A stretch of 64,000 nucleotides of DNA. It comes from Marinithermofilum abyssi (GTDB lineage Bacteria; Bacillota; Bacilli; Thermoactinomycetales; DSM-45169). The DNA is taken from NCBI RefSeq assembly GCF_014641195.1, contig NZ_BMHQ01000002.1, forward strand, positions 186,001 through 250,000. Direction: 5' to 3'. Of this stretch, positions 57,320 to 64,000 are shown piece after piece; positions within the stretch are counted from its first letter, which is position 1; the number at the start of each line of letters is the position of its first letter. The position numbers and the translations under genes are program-made. The notes beneath the pieces were generated by a model. That model did not search any database and was not told where the DNA came from. It saw only the letters and a program-made list of their open reading frames with translations.

Positions 57320-58585
57320 ATGGATGGCGTTATTCACGGATTCAAAGCGTTTCTCGACTTGGGTCCAACGGTTATCTTACCCGTGGCCATTTTTCTACTG
57401 GGTCTGCTGTTTGGTCAAAAAATCGGGAAAGCCTTTCGCTCGGCGGTTACCATCGGAGTTGCCTTTGTCGGCATATTCCTCGTCGTTGATTTGTTAGTCA
57501 ATAATCTGGGGCCGGCAGCCAAAGCGATGGTGAAACGGATTGGCGTGGAGCTTCATGTCATTGATGTCGGCTGGCCGGCGGCCGCAAGCATTTCATGGGC
57601 CACTCCGGTAGCCGCATTCGTCATCCCCCTTGCGTTGTTGGTCAATATCCTCATGCTTTTTACGAAAACCACGAAGACCATGAACGTGGATATCTGGAAC
57701 TTTTGGCATTTCTCATTCATCGGGGCCATTGTCTATTTTCTGTCTGGCGGAAGCTTTTTCCAAGCGTTGATTGCAGCCATTCTTTTTGAAATCGTCTGCT
57801 TGAAAATCGCCGACTGGACCGCTCCCATGCTCGAAAAATACTTTGAGCTTCCCGGGATCTCCGTGGCAACCGGCAGTACCATCTCGTATGCCATTCTGGG
57901 GATTCCCATGGTAAAGCTCCTTCAGAAGATCCCGGGCATCAACAAACTAAATGCCGACCCGGAAACCATACAACGACGTTTCGGAATATTCGGTGAATAC
58001 CTGTTCATCGGATTGTTTCTGGGCCTTGCGCTAGGTATTCTGGCTGGATACAACATCGGCGACACCTTGAACATCGGAATATCGATGGCCGCCGTTATGC
58101 TGCTGATGCCACGTATGGTCAAGATTTTGATGGAAGGTCTCATGCCGATCTCACAATCCGCCCGTGAGTTCTTGCACAAGCGCTTCGGCACGAAAGATAT
58201 CTACATCGGGTTGGACGCCGCCGTCGCCATCGGACATCCGTCGGTGATCGCCACCGCGTTGATACTCGTGCCGATCACCGTGGTTCTCGCCATCATTCTG
58301 CCTGGCAACAAGGTGTTGCCGTTTGGGGACTTGGCTACGATTCCTTTCATCGTCGCCTTTATCGTAGGTGCCGCGCGCGGAAATATCGTTCACTCGGTGA
58401 TCGTAGGTTCGGTCATGATCGCACTCTCTCTTTACATGGCGACCGATATCGCCCCCCTCCATACGGAAATGGCCAACAACGCCCAGTTCACCATCCCGAA
58501 GGGAACCAGTCTCATTTCAAGCATCGACCAGGGTGGAAACCTGGTGAACTTCGTGATTTATAAATTCTTCTCTTTATTTAATTAA
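57320..58585 (+). CDS. gatC: PTS galactitol-type EIIC permease
   Basis: A 421-residue membrane permease with about ten helices. VILPVAIFLLGLLFGQKIGK, HVIDVGWPAAASISWATPVA and NVDIWNFWHFSFIGAIVYFL are typical of galactitol EIIC. It imports and phosphorylates the hexitol with EIIA and EIIB. The ATG follows AAAGGAGGCATTATC. Confidence 0.93.
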   Translation: MDGVIHGFKAFLDLGPTVILPVAIFLLGLLFGQKIGKAFRSAVTIGVAFVGIFLVVDLLVNNLGPAAKAMVKRIGVELHVIDVGWPAAASISWATPVAAFVIPLALLVNILMLFTKTTKTMNVDIWNFWHFSFIGAIVYFLSGGSFFQALIAAILFEIVCLKIADWTAPMLEKYFELPGISVATGSTISYAILGIPMVKLLQKIPGINKLNADPETIQRRFGIFGEYLFIGLFLGLALGILAGYNIGDTLNIGISMAAVMLLMPRMVKILMEGLMPISQSAREFLHKRFGTKDIYIGLDAAVAIGHPSVIATALILVPITVVLAIILPGNKVLPFGDLATIPFIVAFIVGAARGNIVHSVIVGSVMIALSLYMATDIAPLHTEMANNAQFTIPKGTSLISSIDQGGNLVNFVIYKFFSLFN

Positions 58586-58624
58586 ATCCAATCATAGGGT
58601 GAACGGAACGAGGAGGAGATGTGC

Positions 58625-59674
58625 ATGAAAGCGCTGGTGAAAGAAGAACTCGGCTTTGGAAACCTGAATCTCCTGACTGTGGAGGAACCCTTCGCCGGAG
58701 AGGGACAGGTCAAGATTGAAGTGAAAGCAGCCGGGATTTGCGGGTCTGATCTGCACACATACGAAGGCCATTACAAGGTGAATGCCCCTGTGACGCTCGG
58801 GCATGAATTTTCGGGAGTCGTGGTGGAAGTCGGCCCCCATGTGATGGGACTTCAGGTCGGCGACCGGGTGACATCGGAAACGACTTTTGCCATTTGTGGA
58901 GAGTGCCGCTATTGCCGGACCGGCGACTACAACTTGTGTAACCAACGCAAAGGCCTGGGTACCCAGGTGAACGGCGGCTTTGCCAAGTATTTGATCGCCA
59001 ATGCAAAAAACGTGCATAAGCTTCCCGAAAACGTGGATTTTTCATCCGCTTCTTTGACGGAACCGCTTGCTTGCGCCCATCATGCCATCCAGAAAACCCA
59101 TATCAAACCAGGTGACGTTGCGGTGGTACTCGGCCCTGGTCCGATTGGCCTTTTGACCGCACAGGTTGCCAAAGCGAACGGTGCGAAGGTTATTATCACA
59201 GGCCTGGACAACGACCGAACGCGTCTGGAAAAAGCGACTGAGCTTGGAATCGACGCAGCCGTTAACATTCAAAAAGAGAACGTTGCCGACATCGTGAACG
59301 AAATGACGGATGGATACGGAGCGGATCTTGTTTTCGAATGTACGGGCGCCGTGTCCGCTGCCAACATGGGACTGGACTTGCTGGCCAAGAAGGGGGAATA
59401 CGTGCAAATCGGCATCTTCCCCAAAGCCATGATTGAAATCGACTTTGAAAAAATCATCCAAAAAGAAATCCACGTGATCGGTACCCGCAGTCAAAAATCA
59501 GCGGACTGGGAACCTTCTCTCGCGATGATGAATGATCGCAGGGTAAACGCGAAAGCGTTGATCACGCATGAATTTACGATCGCCGAGTGGGACAAAGGCT
59601 ATCAGGCCATCAAGGATGGAAAGGCGATCAAGGTATTGCTCAGACCGCTTGAGGAGGAAAGTGCCAATGGATAA
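58625..59674 (+). CDS. Zinc-dependent polyol dehydrogenase (sorbitol dehydrogenase-like)
   Basis: A 349-residue zinc MDR enzyme. Catalytic zinc ligands Cys in AAGICGSDLHTYEG and His-Glu in TLGHEFSGVV; structural zinc cysteines in ICGECRYCRTGDYNLCNQ; NAD-binding VVLGPGPIGLLTAQVAK. It probably oxidises a polyol or polyol phosphate. The operon has a second such enzyme (60001-61047), so the two may act on different positions or substrates. ATG 58625 follows AGGAGGAGATGTGC. Confidence 0.88.
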   Translation: MKALVKEELGFGNLNLLTVEEPFAGEGQVKIEVKAAGICGSDLHTYEGHYKVNAPVTLGHEFSGVVVEVGPHVMGLQVGDRVTSETTFAICGECRYCRTGDYNLCNQRKGLGTQVNGGFAKYLIANAKNVHKLPENVDFSSASLTEPLACAHHAIQKTHIKPGDVAVVLGPGPIGLLTAQVAKANGAKVIITGLDNDRTRLEKATELGIDAAVNIQKENVADIVNEMTDGYGADLVFECTGAVSAANMGLDLLAKKGEYVQIGIFPKAMIEIDFEKIIQKEIHVIGTRSQKSADWEPSLAMMNDRRVNAKALITHEFTIAEWDKGYQAIKDGKAIKVLLRPLEEESANG

Positions 59675-59786
59675 GCAGACCGTAAAAGCATCCATGGACT
59701 ATAGGCTTCTTAAACCCACCGCCACTCGCTGCGAAGAAACCATCGAGCACGGCTTCACCAACCAGGAAGCCCAAAACAGCTACTGA
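59667..59786 (+). CDS. 39-residue peptide gene in the gat operon
   Basis: MDKQTVKASMDYRLLKPTAT then RCEETIEHGFTNQEAQNSY. GGAGGAAAG precedes the ATG, which overlaps the dehydrogenase stop by eight bases. Charged and soluble. No family recognised; it may be a real small protein or a translational bridge. Confidence 0.5.
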   Translation: MDKQTVKASMDYRLLKPTATRCEETIEHGFTNQEAQNSY

Positions 59787-59806
59787 AAAACGGGAGGTGC
59801 CGGTAT

Positions 59807-59986
59807 ATGGTTCAATTCGCAGTCGATTCCATGCTGGGCCCTTACGGGAAAATGATCAGCAACTGGTATATCGCCAATCAGATGATGGTGAATACCGTGG
59901 TGATTGCGATCGGGTTGTTCCGATTATTCAAGAGACGGAACCAATCATCTGCCGCTGAGGCGAATGAGCCGACTCGCACATCGTGA
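59807..59986 (+). CDS. Small single-pass membrane protein in the gat operon
   Basis: A 59-residue protein with a good ribosome binding site (GGGAGGTGCCGGTAT). An N-terminal amphipathic part (FAVDSMLGPYGKMISNWYIA) precedes a hydrophobic stretch NQMMVNTVVIAIGLFRLFKR and a polar tail. It may assist the EIIC permease or be a holin-like or regulatory peptide; unknown. Confidence 0.6.
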   Translation: MVQFAVDSMLGPYGKMISNWYIANQMMVNTVVIAIGLFRLFKRRNQSSAAEANEPTRTS

Positions 59987-60000
59987 TGGGGAGTATCCAT

Positions 60001-61047
60001 ATGAATGCTTTAAAACTATACGGAATCGGTGATTTGCGCTATGGACAGGCAAAACTTCCCATCATCGAAATGGAAGATGAGGTGGTTATTCGTGTAAAAG
60101 CGGCAGGCATTTGCGGGTCCGATCTCTCACGGTATAGAAAGCTCGGCCCCTATGTGGAGGGGATGGTGTTGGGCCATGAATTTACCGGAGTGGTCGAAGC
60201 CGTCGGGAACGCGGTCACTCATGTGTCTCCGGGTGACCGGGTGGCCGCTTGCCCCGCCATCGTATGCGGAACGTGCGAAAGCTGCCTGCGAGGTGCCCCC
60301 TCTCAATGTATCCACCTAACGGTGATCGGATCCAAACAACCTGGCTGCTTTGCTGAATTCACCAAACTTCCGGCAGCCAATGTCTTGCCTCTCCCGGAGG
60401 GAATTGCATACGAAACAGCCGCATTGATTGAGCCGTCAGCCGTTGCCGTCCATGGTTTGTACCTGACGCACTTACGACCCGGTGGAAGCGTGGCTGTGCT
60501 GGGATGTGGAAATATCGGCTTGCTCACCATTCAATGGGCGAAATTGTTTGGTGCCGAAACCGTCTATGCGATCGACCTCAATCCCAGGAAATTGAGCGTG
60601 GCCAAACAGATGGGTGCCGACATTGTCATTCACCCAAAAAAGAAATCAGCCTATGACCAGTTGATGGCAGCTACCGATGGAAACGGTGTCGACCTTGCCG
60701 TGGAAGCCGCCGGTTCGTCCATCACTTCGGCTCAAGTATTTGCTCTTCCCCGCAAAGGGGGCGAGGTCGTCTTTATGGGAATTCCATACGGAGACGTGCC
60801 CATCGAGCGGTTCTATTTCGAGAAGATCGTCCGAAACGAGCTGAAGGTGTACGGTTCCTGGAACGCAGTCTCCGCTCCGTTTCCGGGAAAAGAGTGGACA
60901 ACCACCCTTCACATGATGAGTACGGGACAGCTGGATGTGACACCCATGATTACGCATCGCCTTCCCTTGAGCGAAGGGCCAAAAGCATTTGAAGATATGA
61001 TCAACCAAAAAGATTTCTTTGGAAAAGTATTATTATATCCGGAATGA
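60001..61047 (+). CDS. gatD: Galactitol-1-phosphate 5-dehydrogenase-like enzyme
   Basis: A 348-residue zinc MDR dehydrogenase. KAAGICGSDLSRYRK, VLGHEFTGVVE and CGTCESCLRGAPSQC carry the zinc ligands; VAVLGCGNIGLLTIQWAK binds NAD. The sequence order and operon context match GatD, which makes tagatose 6-phosphate. ATG 60001 follows TGGGGAGTATCCAT. Last gene of the operon. Confidence 0.88.
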   Translation: MNALKLYGIGDLRYGQAKLPIIEMEDEVVIRVKAAGICGSDLSRYRKLGPYVEGMVLGHEFTGVVEAVGNAVTHVSPGDRVAACPAIVCGTCESCLRGAPSQCIHLTVIGSKQPGCFAEFTKLPAANVLPLPEGIAYETAALIEPSAVAVHGLYLTHLRPGGSVAVLGCGNIGLLTIQWAKLFGAETVYAIDLNPRKLSVAKQMGADIVIHPKKKSAYDQLMAATDGNGVDLAVEAAGSSITSAQVFALPRKGGEVVFMGIPYGDVPIERFYFEKIVRNELKVYGSWNAVSAPFPGKEWTTTLHMMSTGQLDVTPMITHRLPLSEGPKAFEDMINQKDFFGKVLLYPE

Positions 61048-61048
61048 T

Positions 61049-61088
61049 CCCCGACCCCGGACGTTCAACAAAGTCGGGGGTTTTTTCG
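61049..61088 (+). terminator. Terminator of the gat operon
   Basis: CCCCGAC...GTCGGGG followed by TTTTTT. Confidence 0.88.
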
Positions 61089-61094
61089 CCGGAT

Positions 61095-61198
61095 TGGGTC
61101 CGGTTTTGTTTAATCTCTTTCACCATTTCCACGATATCCTCGCCCCAACAGATCCCCGCATAAATCAGGGCAAAGGGTCCAATAATCAAACCGAACAT
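61095..61198 (-). pseudogene. Small membrane-segment fragment
   Basis: Minus strand FGLIIGPFALIYAGICWGED then IVEMVKEIKQNR. It has one hydrophobic helix and then runs into the gat terminator. It abuts the truncated HAD gene, so it may be the far side of a deletion junction. Origin unknown. Confidence 0.3.
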
Positions 61199-61269
61199 CA
61201 GCTTGATTCTTGATTAGTGATTTAACGCAAAAACGACGATCTCCAAAATTAACATTGTCCGATCCATCG

Positions 61270-61460
61270 AGTCCTAAATTAGACAAACGTCTTGCTACTT
61301 GCCTTCTTGAAGGACGTGGATCATTCGTCAAAAAACGTATGATTTTTCCCATCTGTTGAAGGCGAGTTATAGACTCCTTAACTCCAGGAAGCAAATCATC
61401 ACCCAAATATATGACTCCGTCAAGGTCAAATATAAAAACTTCAAATTGGTCTGCAATCAA
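61270..61460 (-). pseudogene. Truncated NagD-type HAD hydrolase
   Basis: TTG start after AAAGGGAGAGTCAAATT. The first 63 residues are clear: FEVFIFDLDGVIYLGDDLLP, GVKESITRLQQMGKIIRFLT, NDPRPSRRQVARRLSNLGLD. DLDG supplies the catalytic Asp and LTND motif II. After residue 63 the homology ends; the rest of the usual 260-residue protein is missing. Preceded by a riboswitch-like leader. Confidence 0.7.
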
Positions 61461-61488
61461 AATTTGACTCTCCCTTTAGTACAAATAT

Positions 61489-61650
61489 AAAAACCCGACT
61501 GAGGAAGATCTCAGCGTATAGCAAATACGCTGAGCCTTCCCCCTCGGGCTTTTTATGCCAATAGGTGCCTCCTGCAAACCGCAGGATCCTGTAGCCCTCG
61601 GTCGCTGTCCCTCAGTAGAGGCGGAACCCTAGCTACCTATTCCCGGCTCA
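61489..61650 (-). ncRNA. ykkC-class riboswitch candidate with terminator
   Basis: Minus strand contains CTAGGGTTCCGC, then GGGACAGCGACCGAGG, and further on TAAAAAGCCCGAGGGGG. These correspond to the CUAGGGUUCCG, GACUGGUCCGAG and AAAAGCCCGGG blocks of ykkC RNAs. AATAGGT and ACCTATT could close the aptamer. Its last block pairs into a long terminator (CCCGAGG...GCTCAGCGTA-tttgc-TATACGCTGAG...TCGGG then TTTTT), placed right before the truncated HAD gene. Subtype (guanidine, ppGpp, PRPP or nucleotide) not resolved. Confidence 0.6.
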
Positions 61651-61660
61651 GGAATTACCA

Positions 61661-61985
61661 TTTTAGACTGTTCGTTAATCATTATATTAATGTTTTTGGG
61701 GTAAGTTCAAGCACTTATAGTTATTTAGTTGCAGCGAATATAGCGCTCCTCCTTCCGATAGCCTGAAATACGAAAGTAGGAAAAAGAAATTGGATCCAAT
61801 GGTGGATTGTTTGAGTGGCTCAAGTTTTCTACAATAACAATAAACCAAGGCCACAAACTTTATATCTTTACTAACCTCTTCTACATAACACCCCTTGCTT
61901 CCCAGCCCGTGTAAATGCACGGGCTGTTTTTAGGTGTTTAAAAACCGCCCTGGATGCGACTTTTAAGCAGACCTGGAGGGATATC
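61661..61985. other. Intergenic stretch with an orphan terminator
   Basis: No gene is visible on either strand. A strong plus-strand terminator CAGCCCGTG-taaatg-CACGGGCTG-TTTTT sits at 61903-61931. It would end either an unseen small RNA or antisense read-through. Confidence 0.5.
61903..61931 (+). terminator. Orphan terminator
   Basis: CAGCCCGTGtaaatgCACGGGCTGTTTTT with no recognised gene before it. Confidence 0.8.
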
Positions 61986-62321
61986 ATGCACGAACTGAAA
62001 TTATCAAGTGGTTGTATTCGTATGTATCAAAGCTCCATAAAACTCATCCATTCGATCACTAGGAAAAAACGGCATGCCTTAGAAGATATCACTCTTTTAT
62101 TTAACGATATCCAGCATGTGGAGTTATACAAACCTCTCTGGCCTTTCTCGAGCGGGTACATTCGCTTTTCATTAGATGGCTCTCATCATTTAAAAAAGAA
62201 TATTCGAACAGCCGAAAAAGAAAGCTTCTCGATGTTGTGTCATTCTATGCAGGAATATCAAAAGTTGAAGAGGATAAAGCGGTTTATTGAAACCCGCCTC
62301 GAGGTCCTTCATTCAGATTGA
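61986..62321 (+). CDS. Small bacterial PH-like (DUF4429-type) protein
   Basis: A 111-residue protein. The pattern KRHALEDITLLFNDIQHVEL then PLWPFSSGYIRFSL recalls short bacterial PH domains in SHOCT/DUF4429 proteins (signal for I..V.., GYI.F). The tail is helical (MQEYQKLKRIKRFIETRL). The ATG follows GGAGGGATATC. Function unknown. Confidence 0.6.
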   Translation: MHELKLSSGCIRMYQSSIKLIHSITRKKRHALEDITLLFNDIQHVELYKPLWPFSSGYIRFSLDGSHHLKKNIRTAEKESFSMLCHSMQEYQKLKRIKRFIETRLEVLHSD

Positions 62322-62334
62322 TGTGACTTGCTCC

Positions 62335-62486
62335 AAATGGTTAAAGCACCCCAAGGGCACTTCCTACGGGCGCCGTGGGCTTCTCGGATCATTGGGTACG
62401 GCAACCCGCTACCCTCTCCCGAAGGCTCCGTCCGAGCCTAAAACCGCATCACCGCATCCTTCAGGATGCAGTGATGTGGTTTTTTA
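62335..62486 (+). ncRNA. Structured non-coding stretch ending in a terminator
   Basis: After the PH-like gene, several short inverted repeats (GGGTACGGCAACCC, CTCGGA...TCCGAG, GGCTCC-type stems) lead to a strong terminator: ACCGCATCACCGCATCC-ttca-GGATGCAGTGATGTGGT then TTTTT (62442-62486). No coding frame fits. It may be a regulatory leader, a small RNA or just a complex 3' end; class not recognised. Confidence 0.4.
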
Positions 62487-62765
62487 TGCACGTTTTTCGG
62501 CATCCATTTCAAAGACAAAGCTTGCGAAAAAGAATGGACCGGCCCTCTTTATTGTGTCTAACACTTTCCGCCACCTTAAAAAGAATATCATTTTATATCT
62601 TTTTCTAACTTTAATTATCCGGTTATATTCTTTTCAAAAGCACGTGATAGACTTAACACGAATTTGACAACCCATCAACTGAGAAGAAAGGTGGGGATGT
62701 TGTGCTCCGATTTAGGGGGTCCCGACGTCAAAACGCGGAAAACGCACGTTAAGCACCCCTGCCAG
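62487..62765. other. Intergenic, no gene seen
   Basis: About 280 AT-rich bases with no supported frame or family match. Confidence 0.4.
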
Positions 62766-62815
62766 GGTTTAAGTTATAAAGCCCACCAATTGGTGGGCTT
62801 TTAATTGTATTTTTG
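62766..62815 (+). repeat. Copy of the ligase-tail/terminator segment
   Basis: AGGGTTTAAGTTATAAAGCC CACC AATT GGTGGGCTTTTAATTG parallels 52996-53045 (AGGGTTCAAGCTATGAAGCC CACT ... TGGGCTTTTAATCG). The hairpin works as a terminator. The ligase coding part is not recognisable upstream. Confidence 0.5.
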
Positions 62816-62923
62816 GGAAGTAGATAGGAGATGGCCCCAAAATCGGTCTTCGCTCCCTCCACCCCAAAAAGCCGTACATCTTCCTACAGGGAAAGAGGTG
62901 ACGGTCTTTCCATTTGCGAGATC

Positions 62924-63394
62924 TCAGCCTTCTTGTTCTTTAATCGTCCATTCGTGGTTGAACTCGACGCACCCTTTCAGCGTCTGGGCGACGGGGCAAC
63001 CCCGTTCAAAGGTCTTCAGAGCCCGCTCGGCGGCTTCTCTCTTTCCTTTGGGGATAGTGAGATGGTAGTGGCAATCGATGCGAGTGATCTTCAGCACTTT
63101 GTCGGGAGCTTCGATGGTTCCCTTGAATTCGGCAGTCAATTGGCCTCCCTTGGTGGGAATGTGGCGCGCTTCCAGCGCGCCGGACAGGGTCCCCGTCAGT
63201 CACCCGCCGGCAGCGGCCACGATGTGGTCCAGCGTGGACGGCCGCTCCTCGGCGGGCTCCACGCCGTAAAAATCCTTCACGCCGCCGTGGACACCAAACA
63301 GTAGGGGTTTCTCAAAACCGGCGATGTAAGCGCGGCGGTTGGGTCCTTCGTCCTGATGGATGCGGATCCTGGAAATCTCAATCGGTTGGTTCAT
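62924..63394 (-). CDS. OsmC family protein with an in-frame TGA at the first catalytic position
   Basis: A 156-residue OsmC/Ohr-fold protein, thiol peroxidase-like. ISRIRIHQDEGPNRRAYIAG begins it; RPSTLDHIVAAAGG leads to TGA (63202-63200, codon 65), then the same frame continues LTGTLSGALEARHIPTKGGQ to FERGCPVAQTLKGCVEF and the normal end. Relatives carry Cys at codon 65; the second Cys is intact at 133. No other lesion exists, and GAGGAGGTTGCAGG precedes the ATG. Either a fresh nonsense mutation (TGC to TGA) or a selenocysteine codon; a bSECIS-like hairpin follows. Confidence 0.75.
63163..63202 (-). promoter_or_regulatory. bSECIS-like hairpin downstream of the OsmC TGA
   Basis: Minus strand: TGA, 18 bases, then GGCGCGC-TGGAA-GCGCGCC, a perfect 7-bp stem with a 5-base loop carrying G in position 2. 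The loop begins 25 bases after TGA, inside the range known for bacterial SECIS elements. The hairpin also encodes GALEAR, so chance is possible in GC-rich DNA. Confidence 0.4.
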
Positions 63395-63576
63395 CCTGCA
63401 ACCTCCTCATTGGGTTCTCCTTTCACCCTATTCGATTTTCCTTTTTCCGAATCCTTCTTAGGGTTGTCCAAAGCTACTTTGGGGTAACTGAAGCATCTGT
63501 ACTCCACATCTGCTTGGAGGCTGTAAAAAAAACCGGTCACCCTAACATAATGGGCTAGGTTTCGGGTTGATGATGC

Positions 63577-63677
63577 GAATTCTGTAAAGTGAAAGAGCCC
63601 TCTAAATTCACATATTCTGCAAAGAAAAAACAGCCTTTTCCGGCTGTTTACTTTACAGAATCCATATTCGGTAAAGT
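63577..63677. repeat. Cluster of four ATTCTGTAAAGT motifs around a hairpin
   Basis: Copies: ATTCTGTAAAGT (63579-63590), ATTCTGCAAAG (63614-63624), inverted ACTTTACAGAAT (63650-63661), ATTCGGTAAAGT (63666-63677). Between them lies AACAGCC-ttttcc-GGCTGTT (63629-63648). The cluster fills the gap between the divergent OsmC and collagen-like genes, fitting a multi-site operator. Confidence 0.6.
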
Positions 63678-63742
63678 TATACGGCACAAAGAAACCACTC
63701 CTAGTCGTACCCCAAGAGGGAAACAATCAGGAGGTGTTATGA

Positions 63743-64000
63743 ATGGGTATCAGACTACCACGTTGCAAATGTCCACCAGGCCCCAGGGGTCCTAGAGGCC
63801 CACAAGGTCCCCAAGGACCAGGAGGAATGACGATCTATTTAGCTACAGATCAATCAATTAACAATAACCAATTCCTTGGGCTGGGTACCTCACAAGGGGG
63901 GCACCGGGTTTTATACGAGATACTGTAATCATACCACAAACAGCAACCATTACAGGATTCGTTTTAAGCATTCGTGATAAGGATTTAGGCGCCAATCAGA
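63743..64000 (+). pseudogene. Collagen-like exosporium-type protein, frameshifted at a G-run, partial
   Basis: ATG follows AGGAGGTGTTATGA. The product begins MGIRLPRCKCPPGPRGPRGP then QGPQGPGG (Gly-X-Y repeats), MTIYLATDQSINNNQFLGLG and TSQGG. After the run of six G (63896-63901) the frame goes to a stop at 63928. With seven G it would continue APGFIRDTVIIPQTATITGF then VLSIRDKDLGANQ to the window edge, a BclA-like beta-rich C terminus. The cause is a lost base, a phase-variable tract or a sequencing error. Continues beyond the window. Confidence 0.65.

Noticed and set aside
61687-61920. A 77-codon minus-strand frame
   Set aside because: No ribosome binding site, overlaps the orphan terminator and has no recognisable protein features.
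62335-62486. c-di-GMP-I riboswitch on the minus strand
   Set aside because: Only a GGTAGCGGGTTGCC-like element matches; the GCAAAGCC block and the tetraloop receptor order are missing.
63391-63726. A 111-codon minus-strand frame upstream of OsmC
   Set aside because: It runs through the motif cluster and overlaps the OsmC start; composition is not protein-like.

Overview
This window looks like chromosomal DNA of a spore-forming, Gram-positive Bacillales bacterium, most likely from the Thermoactinomycetaceae (Kroppenstedtia, Desmospora or Melghirimyces type). The grounds are a sufC-sufD-sufS-sufU-sufB operon, an acetylase-type diaminopimelate pathway, a SigI/RsgI pair, an AbrB regulator, bacilliredoxin, a phenylalanine dehydrogenase resembling that of Thermoactinomyces intermedius, a collagen-like exosporium-type gene, and strong AGGAGG ribosome binding sites with frequent GTG/TTG starts. 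The genus is an inference. No tRNA, rRNA or CRISPR array was seen.

Layout. 1-0.5 kb: degenerate remnants of a large secreted protein (DNRLRE/RHS-like segment and golvesin-like domain). 0.65-3.8 kb: lysine/peptidoglycan-precursor operon (dapH, class III aminotransferase, N-acetyl-diaminopimelate deacetylase). 3.8-8.6 kb: penicillin-acylase-family enzyme and a sodium/solute symporter with a small membrane partner. 8.8-14 kb: suf Fe-S assembly operon. 14.4-26.5 kb: housekeeping and stress genes (DJ-1, SugE-type exporter, Mpo1-like, YitT, oligoendopeptidase F, an AhpD-like protein, quinone reductase, an SDR gene divergent from an XRE repressor, an MBL hydrolase plus VOC protein, an orphan oxidase subunit IV, UppP, a thioredoxin-like protein, an EamA transporter). 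26.8-28.7 kb: a gene graveyard with decayed GIY-YIG nuclease, DUF5662 and C26 amidotransferase genes. 28.8-33.9 kb: MscS channel, TPR protein, aldo-keto reductase, an MFS transporter broken by an in-frame TGA, and its divergent LysR regulator. 34.2-40.8 kb: phenylalanine dehydrogenase with a 2-oxoacid dehydrogenase E1alpha/E1beta/E2 set, followed upstream by two enoyl-CoA hydratase-family genes. This suggests oxidation of phenylalanine or branched-chain amino acids through acyl-CoA intermediates. 41-49.9 kb: abrB, rsgI-sigI, an acyl-CoA synthetase, an esterase, AIM24, bacilliredoxin, arylamine N-acetyltransferase, bluB and a second orphan oxidase subunit IV.

50-54 kb is accessory. It holds an XRE-TPR (RRNPP-type) regulator overlapping a 44-residue secreted-peptide gene (a likely peptide-signalling pair), an IS3-type transposase remnant, a carbohydrate-binding-like surface protein, the C-terminal stub of an ATP-dependent DNA ligase, and broken small genes. 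54.3-61 kb is a complete galactitol-type PTS operon with its PRD regulator, two zinc dehydrogenases and two small genes. 61-64 kb is again mosaic: a truncated NagD-type HAD gene behind a ykkC-class riboswitch candidate, a PH-like protein, and an OsmC gene whose first catalytic cysteine position is TGA followed by a bSECIS-like hairpin. It ends with a collagen-like gene out of frame at a run of six G, opposite a cluster of four copies of a 12-bp motif.

The most interesting items are the OsmC in-frame TGA, the RRNPP regulator/peptide pair with its change of base composition inside the regulator, the ykkC-class riboswitch candidate, and the G-run frameshift in the collagen-like gene.
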